From Bacteroidota bacterium (lineage in GTDB: Bacteria > Bacteroidota > Bacteroidia > Chitinophagales > LD1): 50,139 nt of DNA. A program made the translations under genes and the position numbers. Of this stretch, positions 16,120-24,178 are shown piece by piece. The stretch covers positions 1-50,139 of the forward strand of contig JAFDYQ010000034.1 in NCBI GenBank assembly GCA_018267365.1, written 5' to 3'. Within the stretch, counting starts at the first letter, position 1. Every line of letters begins with the position of its first letter. Below the pieces are notes generated by a model. The model was not told where the DNA came from. It ran no database searches and saw only the letters and a list, made by a program, of their open reading frames with translations.

Positions 16120-16371
16120 ATGGATGATAAAGAACTCCTAGAGATTAATAAGTACTGTAGCCCTTACAGTCTCTTAGTGGTAACAGCACAAGGTATATTA
16201 TTGAAAATTGATTGCCCATTTGAGGTCAAGGTAAGGATAGCTGTGGACTCATTCAAAAAAGGAGAAAGTCTAATAGTCCAAGCAGTCAAGATGGATGTCT
16301 GCTATACTTTGGTCTATACAATCAATGGTGAGAGCTACTACTACTACCACTTTTTTATAATGATTGGTTGA
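16120..16371 (+). CDS. Small hypothetical protein (83 aa)
   Basis: I do not recognise this short protein. It has an ATG start just after a terminator, a plausible globular middle (KIDCPFEVKVRIAVDSFKKG) and an unusual Tyr-rich C-terminus (ESYYYYHFF). Codon use looks similar to its neighbours. It converges with the large STAND gene, about 116 bp away. It may be a real accessory gene, but there is no independent evidence. Confidence 0.4.
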   Translation: MDDKELLEINKYCSPYSLLVVTAQGILLKIDCPFEVKVRIAVDSFKKGESLIVQAVKMDVCYTLVYTINGESYYYYHFFIMIG

Positions 16372-16487
16372 CCTACGGGTAGCAATCACGAGTAATGCTG
16401 AATTTTTTTACTCACTTTTTTTGAGAAGGTTACTACTCGTTAAACCTATACCGCTGAAAAAAAGGAGATTTCTACTTTTGATTAAAA

Positions 16488-19400
16488 TCACCAAATTTCT
16501 TCAAAATCATAAAGCCACTTTTTTCTGCTATCAAGAGATATTTCTATGTCTAAAGTGGTTACAAATTCCTGTAGAATCAACTGAGACGCGTTTTTTTCAT
16601 CATCTCTGACAGCTGCCATCCTCAACTGCAATTTTTCTTTGTCAATATTTACACCCTGCATTTTTGTAAGCTTTGAACCTAGAAGATTCTTAATAAATGG
16701 TATGACAACGTACTTCATGACACTCTGATTTTGATAACTTCTAGTCATAAAAGGTAAAATATTTACAAGTTGAATAACTGTCTCATTGAGACTCGGCGAT
16801 AAATAGATTATTCCTAAAATGCATAATATCTGTTCACTTCGCCTGTCCTGATGATTAAAAGTATTAGCTCTCACCGTAAGTTGACTTTCAGGAATTTGTT
16901 CATTCAAAATCCTTCTTGATAGCTCTATAATTATTTCCCATAAAAGTGGATTGGATGACTCCAATTTATAGTCAGATAATACCTTAATGTAGGTCTGGTA
17001 ATTTCCATTGAAGGAATCATCCCCTTTGATCTTAGATGTGAGGAGCATTAAAAAGAGAGGTATTATAGCATATTGACTTGTAATCTCCTCCGCTGTATTC
17101 CATTTATTACTTGGTTTGTCCGCTAAAAGCTCAATAATTTTTTGCTGCCCATACAGCGCTTGCTTTTCTTGTGGAGTACCTTGTAAGTGGACAGAAACTG
17201 CTGTAGCTAATAAATAAGATTCAAGAGCTTCGGCAACTTTAAAATTGATAAGTGAATACTGACTACAAGTTGTTGCTATCATAATTAGAGTCCCTTCATC
17301 GCCATATTTTCTAACAATGTCAAAGGCTTTGATTGCCCAGTCATAGGCTTTTTTACTATCATTAATTGCATCAGCAAACATCGCAAGATGCCCTAACGTA
17401 AGTGCATCTTTTTTAGGTGAATAAAGGCTGATCAACTTTTTATTGTTCGAGAACAAAATTCCTATGTAAGGCCTGACTATACTCTGATCATTCAGATCAA
17501 AACCGCGCCCTTGGGCTTCTGAAGAAATGTATCCAGTACAATTCCCAATAAGTACCATATACCTCATCCATCTTTCTTCTGGAATCTCTTTTTTACATTC
17601 AAAAAGCTTACCTACAGCCAGTTCAAAGGTCTCAAAGCATTTAACATAGTCGGAATTTACCCAGTATGCAATCGCTAATTCTGCAAGAACATAAATAAAC
17701 TCTAACTCGGTATATAATTCTTTGGTATAAGCATTTTGTAACGCTCTTAAGCAGTAATCAAGAGCTTTGCTCTTATCGATGTCTGATACAGCTGAAGCTG
17801 CGTAAATGAGTAATTCAGTGTAATTATTTTGATAAGGTAGATTAAAATCTACTGCTCTTTCTAACCAATATCTGCTTTGAATAATGTCTTTATTATTATA
17901 TAATAATCTACCTATTCCTTCTACAATAATGAATTTTGCGTCAACAGATGTAAATTTCGAAATTAGGTCATCAGCCTTTACTAGCACATTTGCCTTTTGC
18001 TGCGTGATACGATATTCAATCCAAAGAATTTCCCTTAAAACAATTGCGGATAGAGATTCATACTTCTTTTCATAAAAGTAATCCAACAAAAGTTGAAGTT
18101 TTTCAAGTAACACAGAATCAGTTTCATTTTCATCTCTCTTTTCAACCAGATTACTACAAATAGTCGTGATGAAAGAATCTGAGAGTACTTTTTTAAATGG
18201 GCTGTCAGTAAAAGCGTTATCAATGATCTTTGCAAGATCAATCCATTGCAACAAATCGTTCCTACTTCGTAAGCGATTTACAGGGAACCATAGAATACTT
18301 TCCAGACCATCTTCCTTGTCTTCATACAAATGCTTATAAGAGTCACCTAGGCTAGTAGCAATCTTTACCAACTCCTTGCAATATCCCCAAAACATAGACA
18401 AATCACTATAGTCATAGCATCCAATCAAAGACAGGTAAATCATATACCTATTTATGTCATCGGTTTTTTCATTCGCGTACTTAATAAATTGGTCTCGATA
18501 AAAGTTTATTGGCCTCTTCAGAAGATGTGCAATTCTAATTTGCTCATTTCTTATAACGATCCTGTTTGATAAACTCATTTCTGGAGGTATATCTTCACTG
18601 CTCCAATAAAAGAGAAACCCCCAATTCTCTAACACCTTTATTTCTTCCAAAGTTTGTGCAGAATGCAATGCAAGGATTAAGACAAATGCTGCCCTATCAT
18701 AATTTTTTGCATCTATAAATAAATTTAATGCCTGAGAAGCTGTTACTTCACTTAGTTTCTTTCCAGAAATAATTGCTTCACCAGTAGTATTATAAACTTC
18801 TTTAATGGTAGTCTCCGATAGATTTTGTTTACCAATATCTTTAGCTAAAGGTGATATCTGAAGAAGTTGAGCATCATAATTTTGAATCCATATATTAGTC
18901 AGACTATGAAGTTTTTCGCCAAAGTGTTCGATTGCTTTTTCAATCTCACTAACCGCCTTCACAATATTCACATCAAAATTGAGCCTAAGTAAACTGAGCC
19001 TATATAATAACTCTCTCGAATCAGAATCTGTTATGTATCGGCTGATTGATCTTTGCACATCTTCTAAGATTTCATTAGCGAACTCACGTTTAAAGACCAC
19101 TTCAAAGATCTCCTTTGTATCAGTACCCCAGTTAATCGCTTTAAGGTGATTTACAATTGCTGCTATTATTCTCGGATTTCTGTATGAAGTAGAGACGATC
19201 AAATTAAGATACCCCAGTGTAGTATCAGGAGCATTATGATTTTTAAACACTTCGATAATTTCAGCATCAGTTAAGTCTAAATTCACATACGCTAAAAATA
19301 CCCCAGTAGACATTGAATTTCTTGTTGCAGTTGGGATTGGGAAATTAGAGGTAGTTAATAGTTTTACTCCTTTTAAACCCAATTCATTTACCAATTTCAC

Positions 19401-20759
19401 TAATAGGTCTGCTAATTGAGAGCCAGCTGATATCCTTGGAATATCATTGAAGACAATAATGGTATTCAAGGGGAGTTTATTGCCAACTTCTTTGTACCAT
19501 GCACTTCTATTCCTATCAAAGTGCTTTTCTGTTATTGTCGTCTTTATGAACTCTTCAATTACAATTATGGCTTTTTCCTCTTCGTTGTAATTTCTCAGAT
19601 CTAGCCAAAATACATTAGCATATCTCTTGCTTATCAGGATAGCAAGTTGTGTTTTACCTGTACCATTGATTCCATTTAAGCCTATCCAAGTGCAAGCATT
19701 AAACTGGCTAATTATATCATCGACCTTTTCTTTCCTTAAAGTCCCGTTTAAGATCGGAGAGGGTACTTCATTGGGAAAATTTTTTAAGCCATAATTGAAG
19801 ACTGCGTCTGAAGCTGTTATTTCACTTACAGTTTTTTGCAAAGCCCCAATCTCATTTTGACTCTTAAAATTACTTCGTTCCAACTTCTCTAGCCTTTCTG
19901 TTATAAAGGCAAATATCCCTTTGATCTTTAGGAGCAACTTTTCATCAACATCATTAAGTGGTGTAGATACAAATCGATTATTTAGATCGGCTTTACTAAG
20001 TCTCTTATCTTTCTTTTGGCTTAATAGCTTAAAGACAAAAACAAATAACTTGTCATAAAATAGAGTGGATTCTTCTTCATTACTGGCATATCCCAGCATA
20101 CTAATTTTGCCTTTTACCAAAGAGGCAATTGCTATTTCATCTTCAAACTTGATAGCCCATTGAAAATCGCCAACAAATTGTTTAAACTCGGAATCACTTT
20201 CTTGTGATAAGTAATTAATAAATGCTTCTAGAATATTGTTAGTGGGCTCAATCTGTCCCTCACTATTTTCTTGCCGCTTTTTCTCTTTTTCAAGAGTTTC
20301 CTTGCACTTCTTTAGTAGATGATTCCTGATTCGTTTTAGTCTTGGATCATCTACTTTTAAATCTTCTTCTTTTTGAAGTTCGATCCATGTTTCAATACCT
20401 CCTTTTCCCTCTTTAGGAAATAGGGATGGTCTTTCAATTGAATAATTACTATTGGTAACATATCTAAACTTTAGCCTAATATTCCGATTATTTCGTCTAT
20501 GCTCAAAAAAGTTAGACATGGCTTGAAGTACATCCGAAGTACTTAATGTGATATTGACTTCTCTAAACTTGACTTGGTGTAAATCCCTTATCTCGCCATT
20601 TTCTAAAGTGTTTTTAACAATATCAAAATCTTCCCCTCTTTCCAATTCTAATACTTCGTCCTCTTCAAGTTCAAGCCACTTTAACAAAGTTATATCCACC
20701 TGATAGACAAAGCCCCTGATAACACCCCATGCGTCCCTATTGGCTATTTCCTCGAACAT
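16488..20759 (-). CDS. Avs-like STAND NTPase with N-terminal Cap4/DUF4297-type nuclease
   Basis: The protein has 1423 residues and no signal peptide. Residues ~1-210 look like a Cap4/DUF4297 dsDNA nuclease: an RGFVYQ motif (15-20), acidic residues in LELERGEDFDIV (Glu40, Glu43, Asp44) and LHQVKFRE with the Gln62-x-Lys64 pair of PD-(D/E)xK enzymes. Residues ~330-620 are a STAND/NB-ARC-like NTPase with Walker A GINGTGKT (363-370) and a Walker B-like TIIVFNDIPRI (433-443). The remainder to 1423 is alpha-helical repeat-like, as in sensor arms. This is the layout of antiviral STAND (Avs) proteins that recognise a phage protein, assemble and degrade DNA. Walker B reads ND rather than DD, and the usual TTR reads TTSN. 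No CBASS cyclase is nearby. The target is unknown. Confidence 0.8.
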   Translation of the reverse strand: MFEEIANRDAWGVIRGFVYQVDITLLKWLELEEDEVLELERGEDFDIVKNTLENGEIRDLHQVKFREVNITLSTSDVLQAMSNFFEHRRNNRNIRLKFRYVTNSNYSIERPSLFPKEGKGGIETWIELQKEEDLKVDDPRLKRIRNHLLKKCKETLEKEKKRQENSEGQIEPTNNILEAFINYLSQESDSEFKQFVGDFQWAIKFEDEIAIASLVKGKISMLGYASNEEESTLFYDKLFVFVFKLLSQKKDKRLSKADLNNRFVSTPLNDVDEKLLLKIKGIFAFITERLEKLERSNFKSQNEIGALQKTVSEITASDAVFNYGLKNFPNEVPSPILNGTLRKEKVDDIISQFNACTWIGLNGINGTGKTQLAILISKRYANVFWLDLRNYNEEEKAIIVIEEFIKTTITEKHFDRNRSAWYKEVGNKLPLNTIIVFNDIPRISAGSQLADLLVKLVNELGLKGVKLLTTSNFPIPTATRNSMSTGVFLAYVNLDLTDAEIIEVFKNHNAPDTTLGYLNLIVSTSYRNPRIIAAIVNHLKAINWGTDTKEIFEVVFKREFANEILEDVQRSISRYITDSDSRELLYRLSLLRLNFDVNIVKAVSEIEKAIEHFGEKLHSLTNIWIQNYDAQLLQISPLAKDIGKQNLSETTIKEVYNTTGEAIISGKKLSEVTASQALNLFIDAKNYDRAAFVLILALHSAQTLEEIKVLENWGFLFYWSSEDIPPEMSLSNRIVIRNEQIRIAHLLKRPINFYRDQFIKYANEKTDDINRYMIYLSLIGCYDYSDLSMFWGYCKELVKIATSLGDSYKHLYEDKEDGLESILWFPVNRLRSRNDLLQWIDLAKIIDNAFTDSPFKKVLSDSFITTICSNLVEKRDENETDSVLLEKLQLLLDYFYEKKYESLSAIVLREILWIEYRITQQKANVLVKADDLISKFTSVDAKFIIVEGIGRLLYNNKDIIQSRYWLERAVDFNLPYQNNYTELLIYAASAVSDIDKSKALDYCLRALQNAYTKELYTELEFIYVLAELAIAYWVNSDYVKCFETFELAVGKLFECKKEIPEERWMRYMVLIGNCTGYISSEAQGRGFDLNDQSIVRPYIGILFSNNKKLISLYSPKKDALTLGHLAMFADAINDSKKAYDWAIKAFDIVRKYGDEGTLIMIATTCSQYSLINFKVAEALESYLLATAVSVHLQGTPQEKQALYGQQKIIELLADKPSNKWNTAEEITSQYAIIPLFLMLLTSKIKGDDSFNGNYQTYIKVLSDYKLESSNPLLWEIIIELSRRILNEQIPESQLTVRANTFNHQDRRSEQILCILGIIYLSPSLNETVIQLVNILPFMTRSYQNQSVMKYVVIPFIKNLLGSKLTKMQGVNIDKEKLQLRMAAVRDDEKNASQLILQEFVTTLDIEISLDSRKKWLYDFEEIW

Positions 20760-21096
20760 GAAACTTACTATTGGTTCTTTGCTTGAATATATTTATAAAT
20801 TCAATAGGACTTGATTGAAATGAGCCCTTTTGTACTAACTTTAGTAGAACGGTTTTGAAAGATGATATTGTAACAGCCAGTTTAAATGTCGAAAATCTCA
20901 AAAAAGTCGTTAAAATTTCCAGCAAGAACGGTTCTATGACTAGAGAGTAGAATGTTAACGCATGCTGAAATCAAGGGCGATTGACCTTACATTATATAGT
21001 ATTTTCTTTACCAAGTCGATCTATCATATCAGTGTAATTCTGCTTCAGTAGAAAAATCACTAAATTCAGTCTTACGATAATTTTTCACCATCTAGC

Positions 21097-21115
21097 TTGA
21101 CAGAAAAGTTGACAG
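21097..21115 (+). repeat. Putative right arm-type integrase sites
   Basis: TTGACAG occurs at 21097-21103 and 21109-21115, a 12-bp period. The first copy is embedded in AGCTTGACAG, matching AGCTTGCCA at the left end. They lie 58-76 bp from the right core, similar to the left-end spacing. Confidence 0.5.
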
Positions 21116-21143
21116 TTTTTGCAATAGCACTTTAAAAATGTGA

Positions 21144-21162
21144 TTTGATGAGGGTTTGATGA
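21144..21162 (+). repeat. TTTGATGA direct repeats beside attR
   Basis: TTTGATGA occurs at 21144-21151 and 21155-21162, an 11-bp period (one helical turn), 10 bp from the right core. This could be a binding site for an excision factor or host factor; only the pattern supports this. Confidence 0.35.
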
Positions 21163-21172
21163 ATCTCCTAAA

Positions 21173-21215
21173 CAGTTTGGGAAACTGACGCTCTACCCCT
21201 GAGCTACTCCCGCTG
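21173..21215. repeat. attR core: 5' half of tRNA-Gly
   Basis: A perfect 43-bp copy of 3667-3709, covering the anticodon arm to the 5' end of tRNA-Gly(CCC) without the T arm or 3' acceptor strand. It is not a functional tRNA. The chromosomal promoter of the original tRNA lies just to the right. Confidence 0.92.
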
Positions 21216-21220
21216 ATAGA

Positions 21221-21231
21221 GTGAAGATAAA
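21221..21231 (-). promoter_or_regulatory. Original chromosomal promoter box of tRNA-Gly, now orphaned
   Basis: The minus strand reads TTTATCTTCAC ending 7 bp before the tRNA half, identical in sequence and spacing to the box in front of the intact tRNA at 3715-3725. By the logic of integration this copy is the native one. It now points at a truncated tRNA and element DNA. Confidence 0.5.
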
Positions 21232-21242
21232 AAATACAACCA

Positions 21243-22802
21243 TTACCGCGCACTCAGCTTCACTATTGGGACGATCATCTCCTCCAGAGAGATCCCCCCA
21301 TGCTGGAATGTATTTTTAAAGTAAGCAACAAAGTGATTGTAGTTATTGGGATATACGAGATACTTATCTGTCTTGGCGAAGATATATGTAGACGTCAGGT
21401 TAGACTTTGGCAGCATGATCTCCTCAGGATTGCGCACAGCAAATACGTCTTTTTCTTCGTATTGCAGGTTGCGCCCTGTCTTGTAGCGGATATTGGTAGT
21501 GGTCTGGCGGTCACCTATACACTTAGACGGGTCTTTCACATTTACCGTGCCGTGGTCGGTAGTGATCACGAGGTTGATATCCTTGCCCGCCAGTTTCTTC
21601 AGTGCATTGAATAGTGGGGAGTGTTCAAACCACGATACCGAGAGGGAGCGGTAGGCAGCCTCGTCATTGGCCAGCTCCTTCAGTACCTCCATCTCAGTCC
21701 GCGCGTGAGAGAGCATATCTACAAAGTTGTAAACGATCACATTAAGGCGGTTATTGAGATAGTTGAGGATATTCTCTTCCAGCAGCAGGCCATCACGGTG
21801 GTTTGTCACTTTGGTATACTGTGTTTTGATCGGCTCGCGAAATGTTTTCTTGATCAGCGCCTCGAGAAACTCCGCTTCGTGCATATTCTTGCCGCCCTCA
21901 TCGTCATCATTCAGCCACTTGCCCGGAAAATTCTTCTGGATATCTGCAGGCATCATACCACTGAAGATCGCATTGCGGCTGTACTGCGTAGCAGTAGGCA
22001 GGATAGCGTAGAATGTATCCTCCTCATCCACACGAAAGAAGGGTGTAATCAGCTGCTGTATAGACCTCCACTGGTCAAAGCGGAGATTGTCTATCAGGAT
22101 CACAAAGGTCGGCTTCGGCTGCTTGATCAGGTCAAACACTTTGTTTTTTAGCAGCGTATGTGACATGATAGGGGCGTCTTTGCCCGGCTCACCCTTGATC
22201 CAGTTTTTATAGTTCTTTATCACAAACTTATTGAACTCATTATTGGCTTCGCTCTTCTGCATTTCAAATACCTCTTGCATCTCTACGGTCTTAGAGCGCT
22301 CGAGCTCGATCTCCCAATAGATAAGGTCTTTGTATAGCTCGGCCCACTCCTGGTAGCTGAGGTTATCCTGTATACGGGTGAAGAGCTGCTGAAATTTAGA
22401 GCGGTAGTCCTGCACCGTCTTCTCGCTCACCAGTTCAGTCTTATTGATGATCTTCTTCAGCGTAGAGAGTATCTGCTGCGGTTTCACCGGTTTGATCAGG
22501 TAGTCTGCTATCTGAGAGCCGATGGCATCTTCCATCAGGTTCTCTTCTTCATTTTTAGTGATCATCACCACTGGTAGCTGACTATTGTATCCTTTGATCT
22601 GGGTGAGGGTCTGCAGGCCACTCAGACCGGGCATAGATTCATCCAGGAATACGACATCTACAGGATTCTTCTGCACACCGTCTATGGCATCTTTGCCATT
22701 GGTCACAGTGATCACATCATAGCCTTTATCTTTCAGAAAAAGTATCTGTGGTTTCAGCAGGTCTATCTCGTCGTCAGCCCAGAGGATGGTAGTTTTGCCC
22801 AT
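21243..22802 (-). CDS. porX: PorX: response regulator with PglZ domain (T9SS regulator)
   Basis: The protein has 519 residues. Residues 1-120 are a receiver domain with Asp10-Asp11, phospho-acceptor Asp54 (VVFLDESMPG) and Lys104 (YLIKP). A helical linker runs to ~200. Residues ~215-519 are a PglZ/alkaline-phosphatase-superfamily domain with metal-binding segments FVILIDNLRFDQW, LPTATQYSRNAIFSG, NFVDMLSHA and VITTDHGTVNV. This is the PorX architecture. PorX works with the PorY kinase and the sigma factor SigP to control type IX secretion, and its PglZ domain hydrolyses oligoadenylates. Its stop codon is only about 27 bp from the end of the integrated element, so the element did not cut it but sits directly behind it. 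Confidence 0.93.
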   Translation of the reverse strand: MGKTTILWADDEIDLLKPQILFLKDKGYDVITVTNGKDAIDGVQKNPVDVVFLDESMPGLSGLQTLTQIKGYNSQLPVVMITKNEEENLMEDAIGSQIADYLIKPVKPQQILSTLKKIINKTELVSEKTVQDYRSKFQQLFTRIQDNLSYQEWAELYKDLIYWEIELERSKTVEMQEVFEMQKSEANNEFNKFVIKNYKNWIKGEPGKDAPIMSHTLLKNKVFDLIKQPKPTFVILIDNLRFDQWRSIQQLITPFFRVDEEDTFYAILPTATQYSRNAIFSGMMPADIQKNFPGKWLNDDDEGGKNMHEAEFLEALIKKTFREPIKTQYTKVTNHRDGLLLEENILNYLNNRLNVIVYNFVDMLSHARTEMEVLKELANDEAAYRSLSVSWFEHSPLFNALKKLAGKDINLVITTDHGTVNVKDPSKCIGDRQTTTNIRYKTGRNLQYEEKDVFAVRNPEEIMLPKSNLTSTYIFAKTDKYLVYPNNYNHFVAYFKNTFQHGGISLEEMIVPIVKLSAR

Positions 22803-23032
22803 TATGTTTGTTTAGAGGTTTGGATTGGTCAATGCGGAAAAAATCATGCCACCTGCGCAGATGGCTACACCTTCTGAAACTAAAAGTACGGATTCTTATT
22901 TTGGATGAATGGAGAAATTAACAAATATTGACCGGAGCTAAGAAGTAGAGAGCGATCCAACAGCCGGGGTAGAAATAAATAGCAGACTTATATAAACCTT
23001 TGCGTTCTCCGCGTCCTGTGCGGTTAGTAGAT

Positions 23033-23434
23033 TTACCTCTTCACATAAAGCGTTTTCTCCTGCGCCTCCAGGTCCACCGTCAGCTTCATGATGGCATCAG
23101 AGATCTTGACCGCGAGCTTCATCTGGCCATCCGGCAGAAACTCTCCCTTTGCACTCCAGTAGCGTGTAGGCTGCCCATCCGGCTGCTCTGCAAATTCGCC
23201 CTTGGTGCTGAAATGTACCGAGTCCTTCATCACTACATAAAAAAGGTAGTGTACCGTATCCGTATTCTGATAGAAATTGACCCTGTCCGGTTTATTGCCG
23301 GGTTTCAGCAGCCACTCGCGCTCCTTGGCATCCTGCTTGGCATAGCTGCCATAATAGGCAGGGTTGACTTGTATGGTCGTCTTATCTTTACCAAAAAGAA
23401 AAAGGGACAGCAGTGCTATGGTCGCAAACTTCAT
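23033..23434 (-). CDS. Small secreted protein of unknown function
   Basis: The 133-residue product starts with a short hydrophobic leader (MKFATIALLSLFLFGKDK) that could be a signal peptide, although no clear cleavage motif follows. The rest is polar with alternating beta-type strands (VHYLFYVVMKDSVHFSTKG, MKLAVKISDAIMKLTVDL). No family was recognised. It is divergently transcribed from tag, with a perfect inverted repeat between them. Confidence 0.65.
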   Translation of the reverse strand: MKFATIALLSLFLFGKDKTTIQVNPAYYGSYAKQDAKEREWLLKPGNKPDRVNFYQNTDTVHYLFYVVMKDSVHFSTKGEFAEQPDGQPTRYWSAKGEFLPDGQMKLAVKISDAIMKLTVDLEAQEKTLYVKR

Positions 23435-23453
23435 ATCAGTGATCGTTTAGTCC

Positions 23454-23478
23454 TACCGAAATTATCAATCTTTCGGTA
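23454..23478. promoter_or_regulatory. Perfect inverted repeat upstream of tag
   Basis: TACCGAAA (23454-23461) and TTTCGGTA (23471-23478) are exact reverse complements with a 9-bp spacer, ending 10 bp before the tag ATG and 20 bp from the divergent gene's start. It could be an operator shared by both genes or a 5' UTR hairpin controlling tag. Confidence 0.4.
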
Positions 23479-23488
23479 CATTCATCAC

Positions 23489-24073
23489 ATGGCTACACTT
23501 ACGAAACCGAAAGACAGCAAAGTGCGCTGTGCCTGGTGCACCGCAGATGACATCTACATAGACTATCACGACAAAGAGTGGGGCCGCCCCGTGCATGATG
23601 ATGCCGTATTCTTTGAGTTTCTCATATTAGAGAGTTTTCAGGCAGGGCTCAGCTGGCTTACTATTTTGCGCAAGCGCGAGAACTTCCGCAAGGCCTTTGC
23701 AGGTTTTGATGTAAAGAAGGTGGCGAAGTTTGATGAGAGGAAAAAGGAAGCGCTGATGCAGGACGAGGGCATCATACGCAACAGGCTGAAAATAGAAGCG
23801 GCGGTGAATAATGCACAGCGCTTTATAGAAGTGCAAAAGGAATTTGGCTCCTTTGATACATACATCTGGAGCTTTACCGGCGGCAAGCCTATCGTCAATA
23901 AGCCTGCGACACTCCGCGATGTGCCTCCTATCACAGACCTGTCTAAGAAGATCACGAAAGACCTCCAGAAGCGCGGCTTCAAATTTCTCGGCGGCACCAT
24001 CTGCTACGCCTTCATGCAGGCCACCGGTATAGTGGATGACCACACCGCAGACTGCTGGCGCGCAAAGAAGTGA
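23489..24073 (+). CDS. tag: DNA-3-methyladenine glycosylase I
   Basis: This 194-residue enzyme excises 3-methyladenine from DNA in base-excision repair. Typical Tag features are the N-terminal zinc-binding pair in RCAWCTADD (Cys14, Cys17), YHDKEWGRPV, FEFLILESFQAGLSW, and the C-terminal metal-binding segment VDDHTADCWR. The frame is open far upstream over the antisense gene. ATG 23489 was chosen because it gives the family's standard N-terminus. Confidence 0.94.
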   Translation: MATLTKPKDSKVRCAWCTADDIYIDYHDKEWGRPVHDDAVFFEFLILESFQAGLSWLTILRKRENFRKAFAGFDVKKVAKFDERKKEALMQDEGIIRNRLKIEAAVNNAQRFIEVQKEFGSFDTYIWSFTGGKPIVNKPATLRDVPPITDLSKKITKDLQKRGFKFLGGTICYAFMQATGIVDDHTADCWRAKK

Positions 24074-24123
24074 GAAGGTAGCAATTTATCATCCAGTCAT
24101 AAACATCAGAATATCCCAAAAGC

Positions 24124-24156
24124 AGCGATGCCATCCGTATCAGGGATGGCATCGCT
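24124..24156. terminator. Perfect hairpin terminator between tag and the M43 protease gene
   Basis: A 13-pair perfect stem (AGCGATGCCATCC and its complement) encloses a 7-base loop between two convergent genes. The minus strand continues GCTTTTGGG and the plus strand AAAAATTTC, so the T-tract is better for the minus-strand gene. It may serve both directions. Confidence 0.7.
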
Positions 24157-24178
24157 AAAAATTTCACCAGTTAGCTGC

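Larger units (their letters stand above)
20760..21172. other. Right-end non-coding region of the element
   Basis: About 410 bp lies between the STAND gene start and the right core repeat. No convincing gene is present: frames are short and one 62-codon frame overlaps the STAND start. It should contain the STAND promoter near 20760-20820 and the recombination arm sites at 21097-21115 and 21144-21162. Confidence 0.6.
3667..21215. mobile_element. tRNA-Gly-integrated defence island (tyrosine-recombinase element)
   Basis: The element is about 17.5 kb, delimited by perfect 43-bp direct repeats (3667-3709 and 21173-21215) derived from tRNA-Gly. The integrase gene begins 122 bp inside the left repeat. 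The DNA is visibly more AT-rich than either flank, and the genes have no housekeeping roles: an XRE regulator, a retropepsin/FISUMP fusion, Detocs (three genes), a RepA-like ATPase, a Sak4-like ATPase, a DUF3871 protein and a Cap4-STAND protein. No relaxase, T4SS, capsid or terminase gene was recognised. It is therefore likely a satellite-like or helper-dependent integrative element. Presence of both ends and an intact integrase suggests it may still be able to excise. Confidence 0.9.

Noticed and set aside
16364..16609. 81-codon plus-strand frame after the small hypothetical gene
   Set aside because: It overlaps the end of the large STAND gene on the other strand, has low-complexity content and no start context; most likely a chance frame.
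16488..20759. A CBASS locus, because of the Cap4-like nuclease domain
   Set aside because: No cyclase (CD-NTase) gene is nearby, and the domain is fused to a STAND NTPase rather than a SAVED domain.
20737..20925. 62-codon minus-strand frame upstream of the STAND gene
   Set aside because: It overlaps the STAND start in another frame and shows no recognisable domain; probably promoter and leader DNA.
21173..21215. A second tRNA-Gly gene
   Set aside because: Only the 5' half is present; the T arm and 3' acceptor strand are missing, so it is the recombination repeat.
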